Positions 33,047 through 42,181 are shown, counted from the stretch's first letter. The stretch is 64,000 nt of DNA from JBBDYG01 sp040901765 (GCA_040901765.1 JBBDYG010000033.1:121652-185651), one strand, 5' to 3'. Notes: generated by a model not told the origin, from the letters alone. Numbers and translations: made by a program.

Positions 33047-33501
33047 AGAACCGTGCGGGCCTTTTGACGAACTTCCACCGCTCGAACTGGCATTGGCGGG
33101 CGCGAGAACCGAGCCAACCACCGACCAAACGAGTGGCTGGCGGCACCCGTCGCCAAGCAGCAATCCCTTGCAACGCAATAGGTTATAGCGGGCAACCCAG
33201 TGCCGAGAAAGGGGCTTGTGACTTTTTTCACAATCTCTCTTTGGTTTACGTCCCTTTCGCTATTTTGTCAACCGCCCTTTTCACGCGGCGTGCAATCCAC
33301 CTCAAACGACACTGCATGAGGCCGAGGGGTGAAAACTGGTAAGGGCGTTCGTTCCGAACGCCAGCCCAGTTGTTTCCCCGCGCCAACGCCGCCTAGAATT
33401 CCTTGGCAACAATCGGCCATCATACCAAAGGGCTTTTACTCTCACGATCAAATCTATTATCGATTCGAATCGAAAGGCCGTCGCCGCGAAGCAAATACAC
33501 T
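33047..33501. other. Divergent promoter region, no gene
   Basis: 455 bp between the Rieske operon (minus) and purD (plus). It holds the CRP/FNR-type palindrome at 33216-33233, a TATAAC hexamer on the minus strand at 33187-33182 that could be a -10 box for the Rieske operon, and an 8-bp-stem hairpin at 33344-33362 (GGCGTTCG, loop TTC). The open frame that crosses part of it is the extension of the Rieske frame. Confidence 0.7.
33216..33233. promoter_or_regulatory. CRP/FNR-family operator candidate
   Basis: The sequence is TTGTGA, six bases, TCACAA: a perfect dyad containing the TGTGA-N6-TCACA core of CRP-family sites. It lies 170 bp upstream of the Rieske ATG and about 48 bp upstream of the start point expected from the TATAAC at 33187-33182. 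It is 268 bp from purD on the other side. Control of the respiratory operon by a CRP/FNR/Dnr-type regulator is inferred; no such regulator gene is in the window. Confidence 0.55.
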
Positions 33502-34779
33502 ATGAACATTCTCGTGGTTGGTAACGGCGGACGCGAACACGCCCTGGTATGGAAGCTGGGCCAAAGTTCGCGCGCTTCGCAGGTGTTTGTCGCGCCGGGC
33601 AATGCGGGCACCGCGCTGGAGGCTGAGAATGTTGATATTCCCGCCACGGATATCGCTCGGCTCGTCGCATTTGCCCGCAACAACGACATCGGATTGACCG
33701 TTGTCGGTCCCGAAGCGGCGCTTGCCGCGGGAATCGTGGATGCGTTTCAGCAATCGAAGCTGAAAGTGTTCGGCCCGAGCAAAGCGGCGGCCGAACTCGA
33801 AAGCAGCAAAGTCTTTTGCAAGAATCTACTACGACACGCGGATGTTCCGTCGGCTGATTATCGCGTCTTCCGCGATGCGGCCAGCGCCGCAACTTATCTC
33901 AACGAGCGCGAAGAAGCACCGCTGGTCGTGAAGGCCGACGGGCTCGCGAGCGGAAAGGGAGTGATCGTTTGCCGCAATCGGGACCAGGCCCTTGCAGCCG
34001 TCGATCGCATCGCCAGTCGGCGCGAGTTCGGTGAGGCCGGTCGGCAATTCGTCATCGAAGAGCGCCTCCACGGCCAAGAAGTCAGCGTGCTCGCGCTCAC
34101 CGATGGCCGGACGATCGTGGCGCTGCCACCGGCTCAGGATCACAAGCCTGCGTATGACGGCGATCAAGGCCCCAACACTGGCGGCATGGGCGCCTACTGC
34201 CCCACGCCGTTGGTGAACGACGAACTGCTCGCCAAGATCGAAGAGACCGTGCTCGTTCCGACAGTTCACCAGATGAAGCGCTCGCGACGGCCGTTCACGG
34301 GCGTGCTCTACGCGGGGCTGATGCTCACCAAGCAAGGGCTGAGGGTGCTCGAATACAATGTTCGTTTCGGCGACCCGGAGTGCCAGCCGCTGCTCATGCG
34401 GCTTAAGAGCGACCTAGTCGACGTCCTGGAAGCGGTGGCCGACGAGCGGCTGGACGAAATCGCGCCGCTTGAATGGGATCCGCGCCCGGCCGTATGCGTG
34501 GTGATGGCCAGCGAAGGTTATCCCGGCCCCTACGAGCAGGGCCACGTAATCCGCGGGTTGGACGAGGCGGCCCAACTGCCCGACGTGAAGGTCTTCCACG
34601 CCGGGACAGCCAGCAGCGACGGCCAGATCGTCACGAACGGAGGGCGGGTGCTGGGCGTCACCGCCCTGGGTAGTTCCATCGCGGCCGCTAAATTACAGGC
34701 TTACACGGCGGTAAAACGGATTCGCTGGACGGGTGCCTGGTGCCGGAAAGACATCGCCGACAAAGCCCTTCTCCACTGA
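33502..34779 (+). CDS. purD: Phosphoribosylamine--glycine ligase
   Basis: 425 residues from the ATG at 33502, typical length for PurD. It starts MNILVVGNGGREHALVWKL. The ATP-grasp motifs VVKADGLASGKGVIVC, DHKPAYDGDQGPNTGGMGAYCP and LEYNVRFGDPECQ are all present. It catalyses the second step of purine synthesis in the cytosol. It faces away from the respiratory operon. purB lies about 23 kb downstream, so pur genes are scattered. Confidence 0.97.
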   Translation: MNILVVGNGGREHALVWKLGQSSRASQVFVAPGNAGTALEAENVDIPATDIARLVAFARNNDIGLTVVGPEAALAAGIVDAFQQSKLKVFGPSKAAAELESSKVFCKNLLRHADVPSADYRVFRDAASAATYLNEREEAPLVVKADGLASGKGVIVCRNRDQALAAVDRIASRREFGEAGRQFVIEERLHGQEVSVLALTDGRTIVALPPAQDHKPAYDGDQGPNTGGMGAYCPTPLVNDELLAKIEETVLVPTVHQMKRSRRPFTGVLYAGLMLTKQGLRVLEYNVRFGDPECQPLLMRLKSDLVDVLEAVADERLDEIAPLEWDPRPAVCVVMASEGYPGPYEQGHVIRGLDEAAQLPDVKVFHAGTASSDGQIVTNGGRVLGVTALGSSIAAAKLQAYTAVKRIRWTGAWCRKDIADKALLH

Positions 34780-35023
34780 TGCAATTGCGAGTAGCCGCAG
34801 CGTATTTTGTCACGACCTCCGGCCAACTTGGCAGCGCGCACCGCGTGGCCGGCACCCTAAAACCACGAGAAACACAACGATTGATCGCCGCGCGACCACC
34901 GTATTTCTCGGTCAAAACTCCGCTACCGCGGAAACCACTCTTTTCGGAGCTTTTCCATTGCATCTCCTCAAACTGCGGCCCTAGAATGATCGTAGTGAAG
35001 GTCATAGGATTCCCGTCGCACAC

Positions 35024-35458
35024 ATGCTCCGAACCTGCCGTCAACTCGTACTTCGCTCGCTCGTGGCTCTGGCCACGATCGGGATAGCCGTGCCGACGCT
35101 GTTCGCCTCGCCATGCGCCTGCGGGAGCAAGCGCGCCGTTGAGAAGCAGGAACTTCGCCCCTGTTGTGCCAAGCGACTGGCTGCTGTTTGCTGTCAAGCG
35201 CCCGATTCTGCCGCTGACGACTGTTGCTCTGGCGGCAGTCCCTGCGAGTGCCCGGGCTGCCAATGCTCCTTGCACTCCCCCGACGCCGTTGCCGCCTCCG
35301 CGGCGATGACCATTCCGCATTTTCTCCCGCTCGCCTTGCCCGCGACTTTCGCGGCGGCTGACGCCGAGCGAAGTTCTCTAGCGGCTCATGCCGAACGTTT
35401 CTTGTTGCAATCTCCGCCCGTGCCGCTGCGCGCGCTCTACTGCGTGTGGATCATCTGA
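35024..35458 (+). CDS. Cys-rich exported protein
   Basis: 144 residues. A signal peptide (LVLRSLVALATIGIAVPTLFA) precedes a Cys-rich part with CAC, four CC pairs and a CECPGCQC cluster; 14 Cys in total. The C-terminal half is hydrophobic and Ala-rich with few Cys. The clusters suggest metal binding or disulphide bonding. No known family recognised. It lies 86 bp before a second, more extreme Cys-rich gene. Confidence 0.65.
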   Translation: MLRTCRQLVLRSLVALATIGIAVPTLFASPCACGSKRAVEKQELRPCCAKRLAAVCCQAPDSAADDCCSGGSPCECPGCQCSLHSPDAVAASAAMTIPHFLPLALPATFAAADAERSSLAAHAERFLLQSPPVPLRALYCVWII

Positions 35459-35544
35459 AGCGCCCACGGCAATGCCGTGTCATTGCCGCGACCGTGCCTC
35501 GAGTGATCTTTCTTTTTTAACGCATTAGATTCAGGAGAATTTCC

Positions 35545-35838
35545 ATGTCTCGTATTGTCCACCGCTTCGGCGTGCCGGCTTTGTTGCTGGCCGTCGTGGC
35601 TATTATTGTGATTGCGGTCGCCGCCTCGCGGCCATCGTTGGCCGGTTCCGAATCGAGCGCCGCGGCAGTTTGCTGCTGCGGGCCTGATTGCCCTTGTGAG
35701 GAGTGCAACTGCGACGGCGAAAACTGCAGCGACTGCACCTGCCCCGGCTGCGATTGCACCGACGGCTGCGCCTGCGGTGATGACTGCGGCGCAAAACAGG
35801 CCAAGTCGTGCTGCTCGAAGGAGCCAGCGAGTAGCTGA
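35545..35838 (+). CDS. Membrane-anchored metallothionein-like Cys-rich protein
   Basis: 97 residues. The basic start and the helix FGVPALLLAVVAIIVIAVAA (about 9-28) form a signal or anchor. The remaining part has 17 Cys, mostly as CxC and CxxC steps (VCCCGPDCPCEECNCDGE and CPGCDCTDGCACGDDC) with many Asp and Glu. This resembles metallothioneins in composition, but on the outside of the membrane. Coding potential is supported by a strict Cys pattern and by an upstream AGGAGA. Metal storage or buffering is inferred. It is followed by an inverted repeat and a terminator. Confidence 0.78.
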   Translation: MSRIVHRFGVPALLLAVVAIIVIAVAASRPSLAGSESSAAAVCCCGPDCPCEECNCDGENCSDCTCPGCDCTDGCACGDDCGAKQAKSCCSKEPASS

Positions 35839-35887
35839 ATTCGCAAGAATTCAGTCCGCCATGCTGAACTCTTGCGAGTTCAGCTAC
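35831..35887. repeat. Inverted repeat of two palindromic arms (CTGAATTCGCAAGAATTCAG)
   Basis: 24-bp arms 35831-35854 and 35864-35887 differ at two positions, and each arm is itself palindromic, so alternative cruciform or hairpin forms are possible. The left arm overlaps the last codons of the Cys-rich gene. Confidence 0.88.
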
Positions 35888-35900
35888 GGGAGTAGTAACA

Positions 35901-35936
35901 AGCCTCCCGGTCGCTATTTGCGGCCGGGGGGCTTTA
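35901..35936 (+). terminator. Rho-independent terminator
   Basis: AGCCTCCCGGTCGC and GCGGCCGGGGGGCT pair around a short loop and are followed by TTTAT. It would end the Cys-rich gene pair just before the FtsX-type permease gene. Confidence 0.75.
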
Positions 35937-35949
35937 TAATTGCGCGTAC

Positions 35950-38900
35950 ATGAGCCCGCTTCGCTACATCACCGCCAGCCTGTGGCACCACCGCCGCGCC
36001 CACCTGGCGGTAGCGCTCGGCGTTGCGGTGGCTACCGCGGTCTTTACCGGCGCGCTGGTAATCGGCGATTCACTCCGCGGCAGCTTGCGCGATTTGACGC
36101 TTCAGCGGCTGGGGCAGATTGATTTTGCGCTGGTCACGCCGCACCTCTTTCGCGCGGAATTGGCAAGCGAGCTAACAAATCAGCCGGGCTTTGACGAACT
36201 GTTCGACGATTCGACCCCGCGCCCGGCGGGACACGAGCTGGCAGCACCGATGCTGCTCATGCAAGGTGCGGTGACCGCGCAAACGGGCGACGAGGTGAAG
36301 CGCGCGACCAATGTTTCGATCATTGGTGCAAGCACACCCTTTTGGAGCATGACCAGCCGATTCGCCGACGCCGGCGCAATGATGCCCGACTATCAGTTAC
36401 CGGGCGACGACGTGTGGCTCACGGAATCACTTGCCACGGAGTTAAACGTTAAAACCGGTGATGAAGTTGTGCTTCGACTGCCCACGGCCGAAGTACTTCC
36501 GGCCGATAGCCCCTTAGGCGAGAAGGCGGAAACAACCCTCGGGGTGCGGCTGGTTGTCGGCGCGATCGTCGGGCCCGACAATTTCGATCGCTTTTCCTTG
36601 CAACCAACGCAGCGCCCCCCACGCACGGCCTTCGTTGACATTGCGACACTGCAACTAGCACTCGATCGGACGGGCAAGGCGAACGCCATTCTCGTGGGGG
36701 ATGCCGAGGTCGCCCGTCCCGGCAGCGCCGAAGCGGCGAAGTGGCTGCGCGAATCGCTCAAGCCACAATTGGCCGACTATGGCTTGAGGCTAGAGCGGGT
36801 GGCGAGCGACTACCTGCAAATCGAATCCGACCAACTCGTGCTTCCGGAGGCCGTCGTGGTCGCGGCCGAGAAGGCGTTTGGCGGAACGCTCCAACCCGTG
36901 GCGACGTACCTCGCCAATACGCTGCGTCACGGCGAGCGGACGATTCCGTACTCGACGATTACAGGTGTCGATTCGACCGCAGAAGTGGGACCAATTCTCG
37001 ACGAGAATGGCGAGTCGATCAAGCTGGCCGATGACGAAATCGCGCTCAATCGTTGGGCCGCGGACGACCTCGAAGCCAACATCGGCGATACGATCGACGT
37101 TACGTATTACGAACCGGAAAGCACGCACGGCGAGCTGCGCGAGGCGAAGCCGCAGTCGCTGCGACTCGCGGCGATCGTCGACCTAGCCACCCCCGATGGG
37201 ATTCGCACCAAAGCCGCCGATCCGTTGCTCACGCCGCGGCTTAAGGGTGTCACCGATCAGCAGTCGATCAGCGACTGGGACTTGCCGTTCGAGCTGGTCG
37301 AGCGTGTTCGCCGCCAAGACGAAGATTATTGGGATGACTATTCGACAACGCCCAAAGCGTTCGTGTCGCTCGAACTCGCCAAGCGATTGTGGCAATCCCG
37401 CTGGGGTTCCGTGAGTTTATTACGCATTCCGGCGTCGGCGAATCTGTCGGCCGATGCGGCCGCTGAGAAACTGCTCGCGGCGATCGATCCCGAGTCGCTC
37501 GGCTTCGCGTTCCAACCCGTGAAGGAGCAGGGCTTAGCCGCGTCGAGCGGCACCACGCCGTTCGATCTGCTGTTTCTCGGCTTCAGCATGTTCCTGATCG
37601 CCTCGGCGGTGATGCTGATCGCACTCTTGTTTCGGCTGGGAATCGATGCCCGATCGCGGGAGATCGGGCTGCTGGGCGCCATCGGCTGGCCAAACGGCAA
37701 GACGCTTCGCGCGCTGCTGGCCGAAGCGTTAATCGTCGCATTGATCGGCGCGGCGGTGGGTGTTGCCGGTGGCATTGCTTACGCGGCACTGATGCTTCTC
37801 GGGCTGCAAACGCTATGGCTGGAAGCCATCGTCACGCCGTTTCTGAAACTGCACGTCGTGCCGCTTACGCTGATTATTGGCAGTCTCGGCGGAATGGTCG
37901 CGGCGTGGCTGGCGATCCGCCGCACGCTACGGCAGGTCGTCCGCCAGCCGCCGCGGGCGCTTTTGGCAGGAGCTAGCCTCGACCAACCTCTCGCACGGCA
38001 GAGGGGGCGACGTTGGTCCGCGACCGCCACGGCCCTGGCCATCGTCGCGATCGCCTGCGGTCTTTGGGGCGCGCGGCAACACGGCGAACAACAGGCCGGT
38101 GCCTTCTTCGGCTCCGGTGCGATGTTGCTGGCGGCGGCACTGGCGCAGGTATACGCGCTGCTGAAGAATCCGGCGAGGAGCGAGGAGCGAGGAGCGAGGA
38201 GCGAGTCGGTTACTTCAACTTCTCGCCCCTCGCCCCTCACCCTTCACCCCTTTGGGCTTGCCGGCTTAGCTCTGCGCAACGTCGCCCGCAACCCCGGCCG
38301 CAGCACGCTCACGATGGGTCTGGTCGCCGCAGCAAGCTTCTTGATTCTGGCCATAAGCGCCTTTCGCCTCGCCCCGACCGAAGAAGGCACCGGCGGCTAC
38401 GACCTGATTGCCACTAGCGCCACGCCGATTTATTACGATCTGAGTACAGACGAAGGCCAACAGGAGTTGGGCTTTCGCGAGGCCGACAGCGAAGCGGTAA
38501 CCGATCTGGACGTGCAATCGCTCCGAGTTTACGGCGGCGAAGATGCAAGCTGCCTCAACCTCTACCGGCCCGAGCAGCCGCGGGTGCTCGGAGTGCCGCA
38601 GTCGATGATCGACCGTGGCGGATTCGCGTGGGCCGATGTCGCGACCGGCGCGGATGGTCAAGTGCCTGCCAACCCGTGGACGTTGCTTAACCGTTCGCCG
38701 GATAACGATGAGAACGAAAAGTCAATTGTTCCCGTAATTCTCGACATGAACACCGCCATCTACAGCCTGCGGCTGTATGGAGGAATCGGTTCGCGACTGA
38801 CGATTCGCGATGAAAAGGACCAACCTGTAACGCTCGAAGTTGTGGGATTGCTCAAAAACAGTTTACTTCAGGGGGATTTGCTCATCGGCGAGCGCGATTT

Positions 38901-39459
38901 TCTGCGTCTATTTCCTAGTGTCGGCGGGTCGCAGTATTTTCTGATGGAGCGCGGAGCTGGAGTCACCGCTAAGCCGGCAAGCGGTGTGGCGGAACTGCTT
39001 GAAGATCGGCTCAGTGATTATGGATTTGATGTGGCGCCCGCAGGTGAGCGGTTGGCGGAATTCCTTGCCGTGCAGAATACCTATCTCTCGACATTTCAAA
39101 CACTCGGCGCTTTGGGCTTACTATTGGGGACCGTCGGGTTAGCGGTGGTACAGTTGCGAAACATGCTCGAACGACGCGAGGAACTCGCGCTGATGCAAGC
39201 GACCGGTTTTTCCCCCGCGCGGCTCGGCCGGCTGGTGTTGTTGGAGAACTTGGTGCTGCTGGGCGGCGGCCTCGCGATTGGTGCCCTATGCGCGGCCGCT
39301 GCTCTCCTGCCCCAAACACTGCTGCAGGACACCTCTCTGCCGTTGGTTGCGATCGGTCTGCTGTTGGTGGTCATCTTCACGGTCGGTCTCGCTGCCGGCC
39401 AACTCGCAACGAGTCAAATCCTCCGCCGTCCCTTATTGGCCACGCTGCGCGGCGACTGA
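35950..39459 (+). CDS. Large FtsX/MacB-type ABC transporter permease
   Basis: 1169 residues. An N-terminal helix (about 15-36), a long periplasmic domain, a first FtsX block near 530-660 (RLGIDARSREIGLLGAIGW), a linker, then a helix after 775, a second periplasmic domain and a C-terminal FtsX block near 1040-1165 (LRNMLERREELALMQATGFSPARLG). Such double-domain permeases export lipoproteins or lipids with a separate ATPase; none is adjacent. Residues about 741-768 are encoded by an inverted repeat of GAGGAGCGAG units inserted in frame. Confidence 0.9.
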   Translation: MSPLRYITASLWHHRRAHLAVALGVAVATAVFTGALVIGDSLRGSLRDLTLQRLGQIDFALVTPHLFRAELASELTNQPGFDELFDDSTPRPAGHELAAPMLLMQGAVTAQTGDEVKRATNVSIIGASTPFWSMTSRFADAGAMMPDYQLPGDDVWLTESLATELNVKTGDEVVLRLPTAEVLPADSPLGEKAETTLGVRLVVGAIVGPDNFDRFSLQPTQRPPRTAFVDIATLQLALDRTGKANAILVGDAEVARPGSAEAAKWLRESLKPQLADYGLRLERVASDYLQIESDQLVLPEAVVVAAEKAFGGTLQPVATYLANTLRHGERTIPYSTITGVDSTAEVGPILDENGESIKLADDEIALNRWAADDLEANIGDTIDVTYYEPESTHGELREAKPQSLRLAAIVDLATPDGIRTKAADPLLTPRLKGVTDQQSISDWDLPFELVERVRRQDEDYWDDYSTTPKAFVSLELAKRLWQSRWGSVSLLRIPASANLSADAAAEKLLAAIDPESLGFAFQPVKEQGLAASSGTTPFDLLFLGFSMFLIASAVMLIALLFRLGIDARSREIGLLGAIGWPNGKTLRALLAEALIVALIGAAVGVAGGIAYAALMLLGLQTLWLEAIVTPFLKLHVVPLTLIIGSLGGMVAAWLAIRRTLRQVVRQPPRALLAGASLDQPLARQRGRRWSATATALAIVAIACGLWGARQHGEQQAGAFFGSGAMLLAAALAQVYALLKNPARSEERGARSESVTSTSRPSPLTLHPFGLAGLALRNVARNPGRSTLTMGLVAAASFLILAISAFRLAPTEEGTGGYDLIATSATPIYYDLSTDEGQQELGFREADSEAVTDLDVQSLRVYGGEDASCLNLYRPEQPRVLGVPQSMIDRGGFAWADVATGADGQVPANPWTLLNRSPDNDENEKSIVPVILDMNTAIYSLRLYGGIGSRLTIRDEKDQPVTLEVVGLLKNSLLQGDLLIGERDFLRLFPSVGGSQYFLMERGAGVTAKPASGVAELLEDRLSDYGFDVAPAGERLAEFLAVQNTYLSTFQTLGALGLLLGTVGLAVVQLRNMLERREELALMQATGFSPARLGRLVLLENLVLLGGGLAIGALCAAAALLPQTLLQDTSLPLVAIGLLLVVIFTVGLAAGQLATSQILRRPLLATLRGD
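38172..38252. repeat. Inverted repeat (GAGGAGCGAG units) inside a coding sequence
   Basis: Left arm 38172-38206 is four tandem GGAGCGA units; right arm 38218-38252 is the complementary CTCGCCCCTCGCCCCTCAC run. It lies within the permease gene and keeps the frame, adding about 27 residues (ARSEERGARSESV...PSPLTLHP). The same family is intergenic at 58037-58117. Confidence 0.9.
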
Positions 39460-39525
39460 TTAGCCGCGTTCGCTTGCGACGCGCTCTTGGGTCACAAATA
39501 GCGCGTCGCAAGCGAACGCGGCTAA
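39460..39525. repeat. Perfect 26-bp inverted repeat after the permease gene
   Basis: Arms 39460-39485 and 39500-39525 are exact complements, starting TTAGCCGCGTTCGCTTGCG, with a 14-bp loop. It begins at the base after the stop codon. A single arm with one change is at 62834-62859. It could act as a terminator without a T run. Confidence 0.92.
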
Positions 39526-39569
39526 CTCGTCCCTTGGCAAGATTCCAATAAGTGTCCTACATTGAATCG

Positions 39570-39610
39570 CGATCCCAAATCCCAAATCTGAAATCATACA
39601 TCCCAAATTC
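39570..39610. repeat. One-armed tandem repeat (ATCCCAAAT units) before manC
   Basis: Degenerate repeats of GATCCCAAATCCCAAATCTG and ATCCCAAATTCC directly precede the ATG of the guanylyltransferase gene. No complementary arm is seen nearby. Confidence 0.65.
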
Positions 39611-39611
39611 C

Positions 39612-40694
39612 ATGCTCCACGCCGTCATCATGGCCGGCGGCAGCGGCACCCGCTTCTGGCCCGCGAGCCGTGCCGACACGCCCAAGCAGCTGTTGTCGCT
39701 CGTCGGCCAAACGTCGATGATTCGCCAAACGGTTGATCGGCTCGGCAACCTCTTCGATCCGGCGCATCGGCTGGTCGTTACCAACCGGCGCTTAGTGGAG
39801 GCCGTGCGACGCGAACTTCCGGAACTGCCCCCCGCGGCGGTCGTCGGCGAACCGTGCAAGCGCGACACGGCCCCCTGCATTGGTCTCGCGGCGCTGCTCG
39901 TGTCGCGGAACGACCCTGCGGCCACGATGGCCGTCATGCCGGCCGACCACGTGATTGAATCGGACGAACAATTCCGGACGGCAATCGAGCAAGCGGCGCG
40001 AATGGCCGAGGCATCGCCCAATCGAATCGTTACGTTCGGCATCGCGCCGACTTATCCGGCCGAGATCTTTGGTTACATCCAGCGTGGCGAGAAGCTGCCC
40101 GGTGCATCGGCTGAAGCGCCAGCGTTTCGCGTGGAAAGCTTTCGTGAGAAGCCCAATGCCGCGAATGCTCTCCAGTATCTTTCCAGCGGCGACTACTATT
40201 GGAACTCTGGTATCTTCGTGTGGAGGGCGGCGACCATTCTTGATGCCCTCCGCGAGCGGCAGCCAGAGATGCTGGCACGCCTCGAAGCGATCGTTGCAGC
40301 TTGGGACACGCCACAACAAGCGGAAGTGTTGGATCGCGAGTTCGCTGCGATTCGCGGTATTTCGATCGACTACGCGGTCATGGAACATGCCCGCGACGTG
40401 GCGGTGATCGAAGCCCCCTTCGCTTGGGACGACCTGGGCGGCTGGCAATCGCTGGCACGGCGACTGGGGACCGACGCGGCCGGTAACACGATCGCGGGCA
40501 AGCACTTAGGGATCGCGACGCGGGGCACCATTGTCCGCACCAGCGACGACCATTTGATCGTGACGCTGGGGTTGGAAGATTGTATTGTCGTGCACACCCC
40601 GAACGCCACGCTGGTCGCGCGCAAAGACCAAGAGGAGGCGATTCGCGAGGTCGTGAAAGAGCTGGAAGCTCGCGGGTGGGATGAACACCTTTAA
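39612..40694 (+). CDS. manC: Mannose-1-phosphate guanylyltransferase
   Basis: 360 residues from the ATG at 39612 (upstream open frame is repeat sequence). The nucleotidyltransferase signature GGSGTRFWPASR is near residue 9; AVMPADHVI, FREKPNAANALQYL and YYWNSGIFVW follow. It forms GDP-mannose from GTP and mannose-1-phosphate in the cytosol for glycan synthesis. The phosphomannose-isomerase cupin domain of bifunctional ManC/AlgA proteins is absent, which is normal for the short form. The esterase gene begins 10 bp after its stop. Confidence 0.94.
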   Translation: MLHAVIMAGGSGTRFWPASRADTPKQLLSLVGQTSMIRQTVDRLGNLFDPAHRLVVTNRRLVEAVRRELPELPPAAVVGEPCKRDTAPCIGLAALLVSRNDPAATMAVMPADHVIESDEQFRTAIEQAARMAEASPNRIVTFGIAPTYPAEIFGYIQRGEKLPGASAEAPAFRVESFREKPNAANALQYLSSGDYYWNSGIFVWRAATILDALRERQPEMLARLEAIVAAWDTPQQAEVLDREFAAIRGISIDYAVMEHARDVAVIEAPFAWDDLGGWQSLARRLGTDAAGNTIAGKHLGIATRGTIVRTSDDHLIVTLGLEDCIVVHTPNATLVARKDQEEAIREVVKELEARGWDEHL

Positions 40695-40704
40695 GGCCCG
40701 TGCC

Positions 40705-41694
40705 ATGGATCGTCGCACGTTTCTCGCCGCCGGTGCATTTGCGTGCCTCGCTGGTCAAGCAGAGCGCCTGTCTGCTCAGGTCACGCCGGCTAGCGCGGAG
40801 CGATGGCGCCCACCGACCCCCACTTTGGGCGGCAAGCAATTGTGGGCCGATGTCTGGTTCTTTCACCAATACCGGATTCAGAGGAACGTATTGACCGGCC
40901 ACCATAGGCTGCTCGACCCGAACAATCGACGTCTTGCTTGGGGTACGCTCGACGCTTGCCAAGCCAAGCTGGCCCAGATCCGCAGCGTAAAGTCGCTGCC
41001 CCCGATGACCGGTTCGGGCGTTGTTGTGCTCCACGGGCTGCTGCGAACTCGGGCCTCGATGAAACCTCTGTGCGATTACCTGCGCAACCAGGGAGGCTAT
41101 TCGGTGTTCGACGTCGGCTACCCCACGACGCGCGGCAGCGTGGCGGAGCATGCCCGGTCGCTCGACAGTGTGATGCAAAGTCTCGGCGGCTTGAGCGAGG
41201 TTCATTTCATCGGCCATAGCCTCGGCAACATCGTAATCCGTTACTGGCTTCATGAAATGACCACCAACGGCCAGCGCGCTGATCTCCGTCCTCGCTTTGG
41301 CCGGATGGTCATGTTAGCGCCGCCGAACCAGCAGCCCGAAATGGCGGTGGCACTGATTCGCGGCGATCTGGTCAAAGGAATCGCCGGCAACGCGGCCGTC
41401 GACCTTGCCGAGGGATGGACCGAACTGGGACCAAAGCTCGCGGTCCCGCCGTTTGAGTTCGGCATTCTCGCGGGAGGTCGCGGCAACGACCGCGGCTACA
41501 ATCCAGTTCTCGAAGGCGACGACGACGGAGTGGTGACCGTTGAAAGTACGCGGCTTACCGGCGCGGCCGATTTCCGCCGGCTGGATGCCATTCACGCCCT
41601 CTTCATGAGCGCCGCGCCGGTCCGCCGAATGACGCTGCGGTTTCTGCGCGAAGGGTCGTTCGAAGGCGAGCGTAATCGGCAGCCAATCGTGTAG
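40705..41694 (+). CDS. Tat-exported alpha/beta-hydrolase, lipase or esterase
   Basis: 329 residues from the ATG at 40705, with AAGG upstream. An ATG at 40681 would overlap manC. The N-terminus DRRTFLAAGAFACLAG is a twin-arginine type signal. The hydrolase fold shows VVVLHGLLRTRASM (oxyanion region), FIGHSLGN with Ser172 as nucleophile, and a later GDDDGVVTVEST and DAIHALFM with possible Asp and His. It resembles PGAP1-like or GPI-type lipases in outline. The substrate is unknown. Confidence 0.85.
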   Translation: MDRRTFLAAGAFACLAGQAERLSAQVTPASAERWRPPTPTLGGKQLWADVWFFHQYRIQRNVLTGHHRLLDPNNRRLAWGTLDACQAKLAQIRSVKSLPPMTGSGVVVLHGLLRTRASMKPLCDYLRNQGGYSVFDVGYPTTRGSVAEHARSLDSVMQSLGGLSEVHFIGHSLGNIVIRYWLHEMTTNGQRADLRPRFGRMVMLAPPNQQPEMAVALIRGDLVKGIAGNAAVDLAEGWTELGPKLAVPPFEFGILAGGRGNDRGYNPVLEGDDDGVVTVESTRLTGAADFRRLDAIHALFMSAAPVRRMTLRFLREGSFEGERNRQPIV

Positions 41695-41737
41695 ACGTCT
41701 CTTGCAACGGCACTTTCCCGCCGCGACACTTGCTGTA

Positions 41738-42181
41738 ATGGCAAGAGTCGCAGGCATCGATTTTGGCACCGTTCGGATCGGCGTTGCGCTCGCCGACACG
41801 GAAATTGGCATCGCCTCGCCGCTGGCGACTCACACGCGGCAAAACTTGGAAGTGGACACGCGTTACTTTCGCCGCTTGGTCGAGCAAGAGGCAATCGTAA
41901 AGTTTGTCGTCGGCCTGCCCGTGCATCTTGACGGCCGCGAGAGCCAGAAGTCGCGCGAAGCACGTGAGTTCGGCTTGTGGCTGGCCAAGGAAACGGGCGT
42001 GGAGGTCGCGTACTTCGACGAGCGTTTTACGACCGCCGAGGCGGACCAGTTACTTGCCCTGGGCGAGTTAACCAAGAAGAAGCGCAAGGCCCGTCGCGAC
42101 CAGCTTGCCGCCCAGATTATGCTCACCGCGTTTCTGGAGTCCGGCGGGCGCGGTCAGGAATCGTTGGAAGGGATTGAATAA
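41738..42181 (+). CDS. ruvX: Putative pre-16S rRNA nuclease / Holliday junction resolvase-like RuvX
   Basis: 147 residues from the ATG at 41738. YqgF-family motifs: MARVAGIDFGTVRIGVALAD with the catalytic Asp, FVVGLPVHLDGRES and YFDERFTTAEAD, and a final Asp in ARRDQLAAQIML. The family is involved in 16S rRNA 5' end maturation. Length is typical. Confidence 0.95.
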   Translation: MARVAGIDFGTVRIGVALADTEIGIASPLATHTRQNLEVDTRYFRRLVEQEAIVKFVVGLPVHLDGRESQKSREAREFGLWLAKETGVEVAYFDERFTTAEADQLLALGELTKKKRKARRDQLAAQIMLTAFLESGGRGQESLEGIE

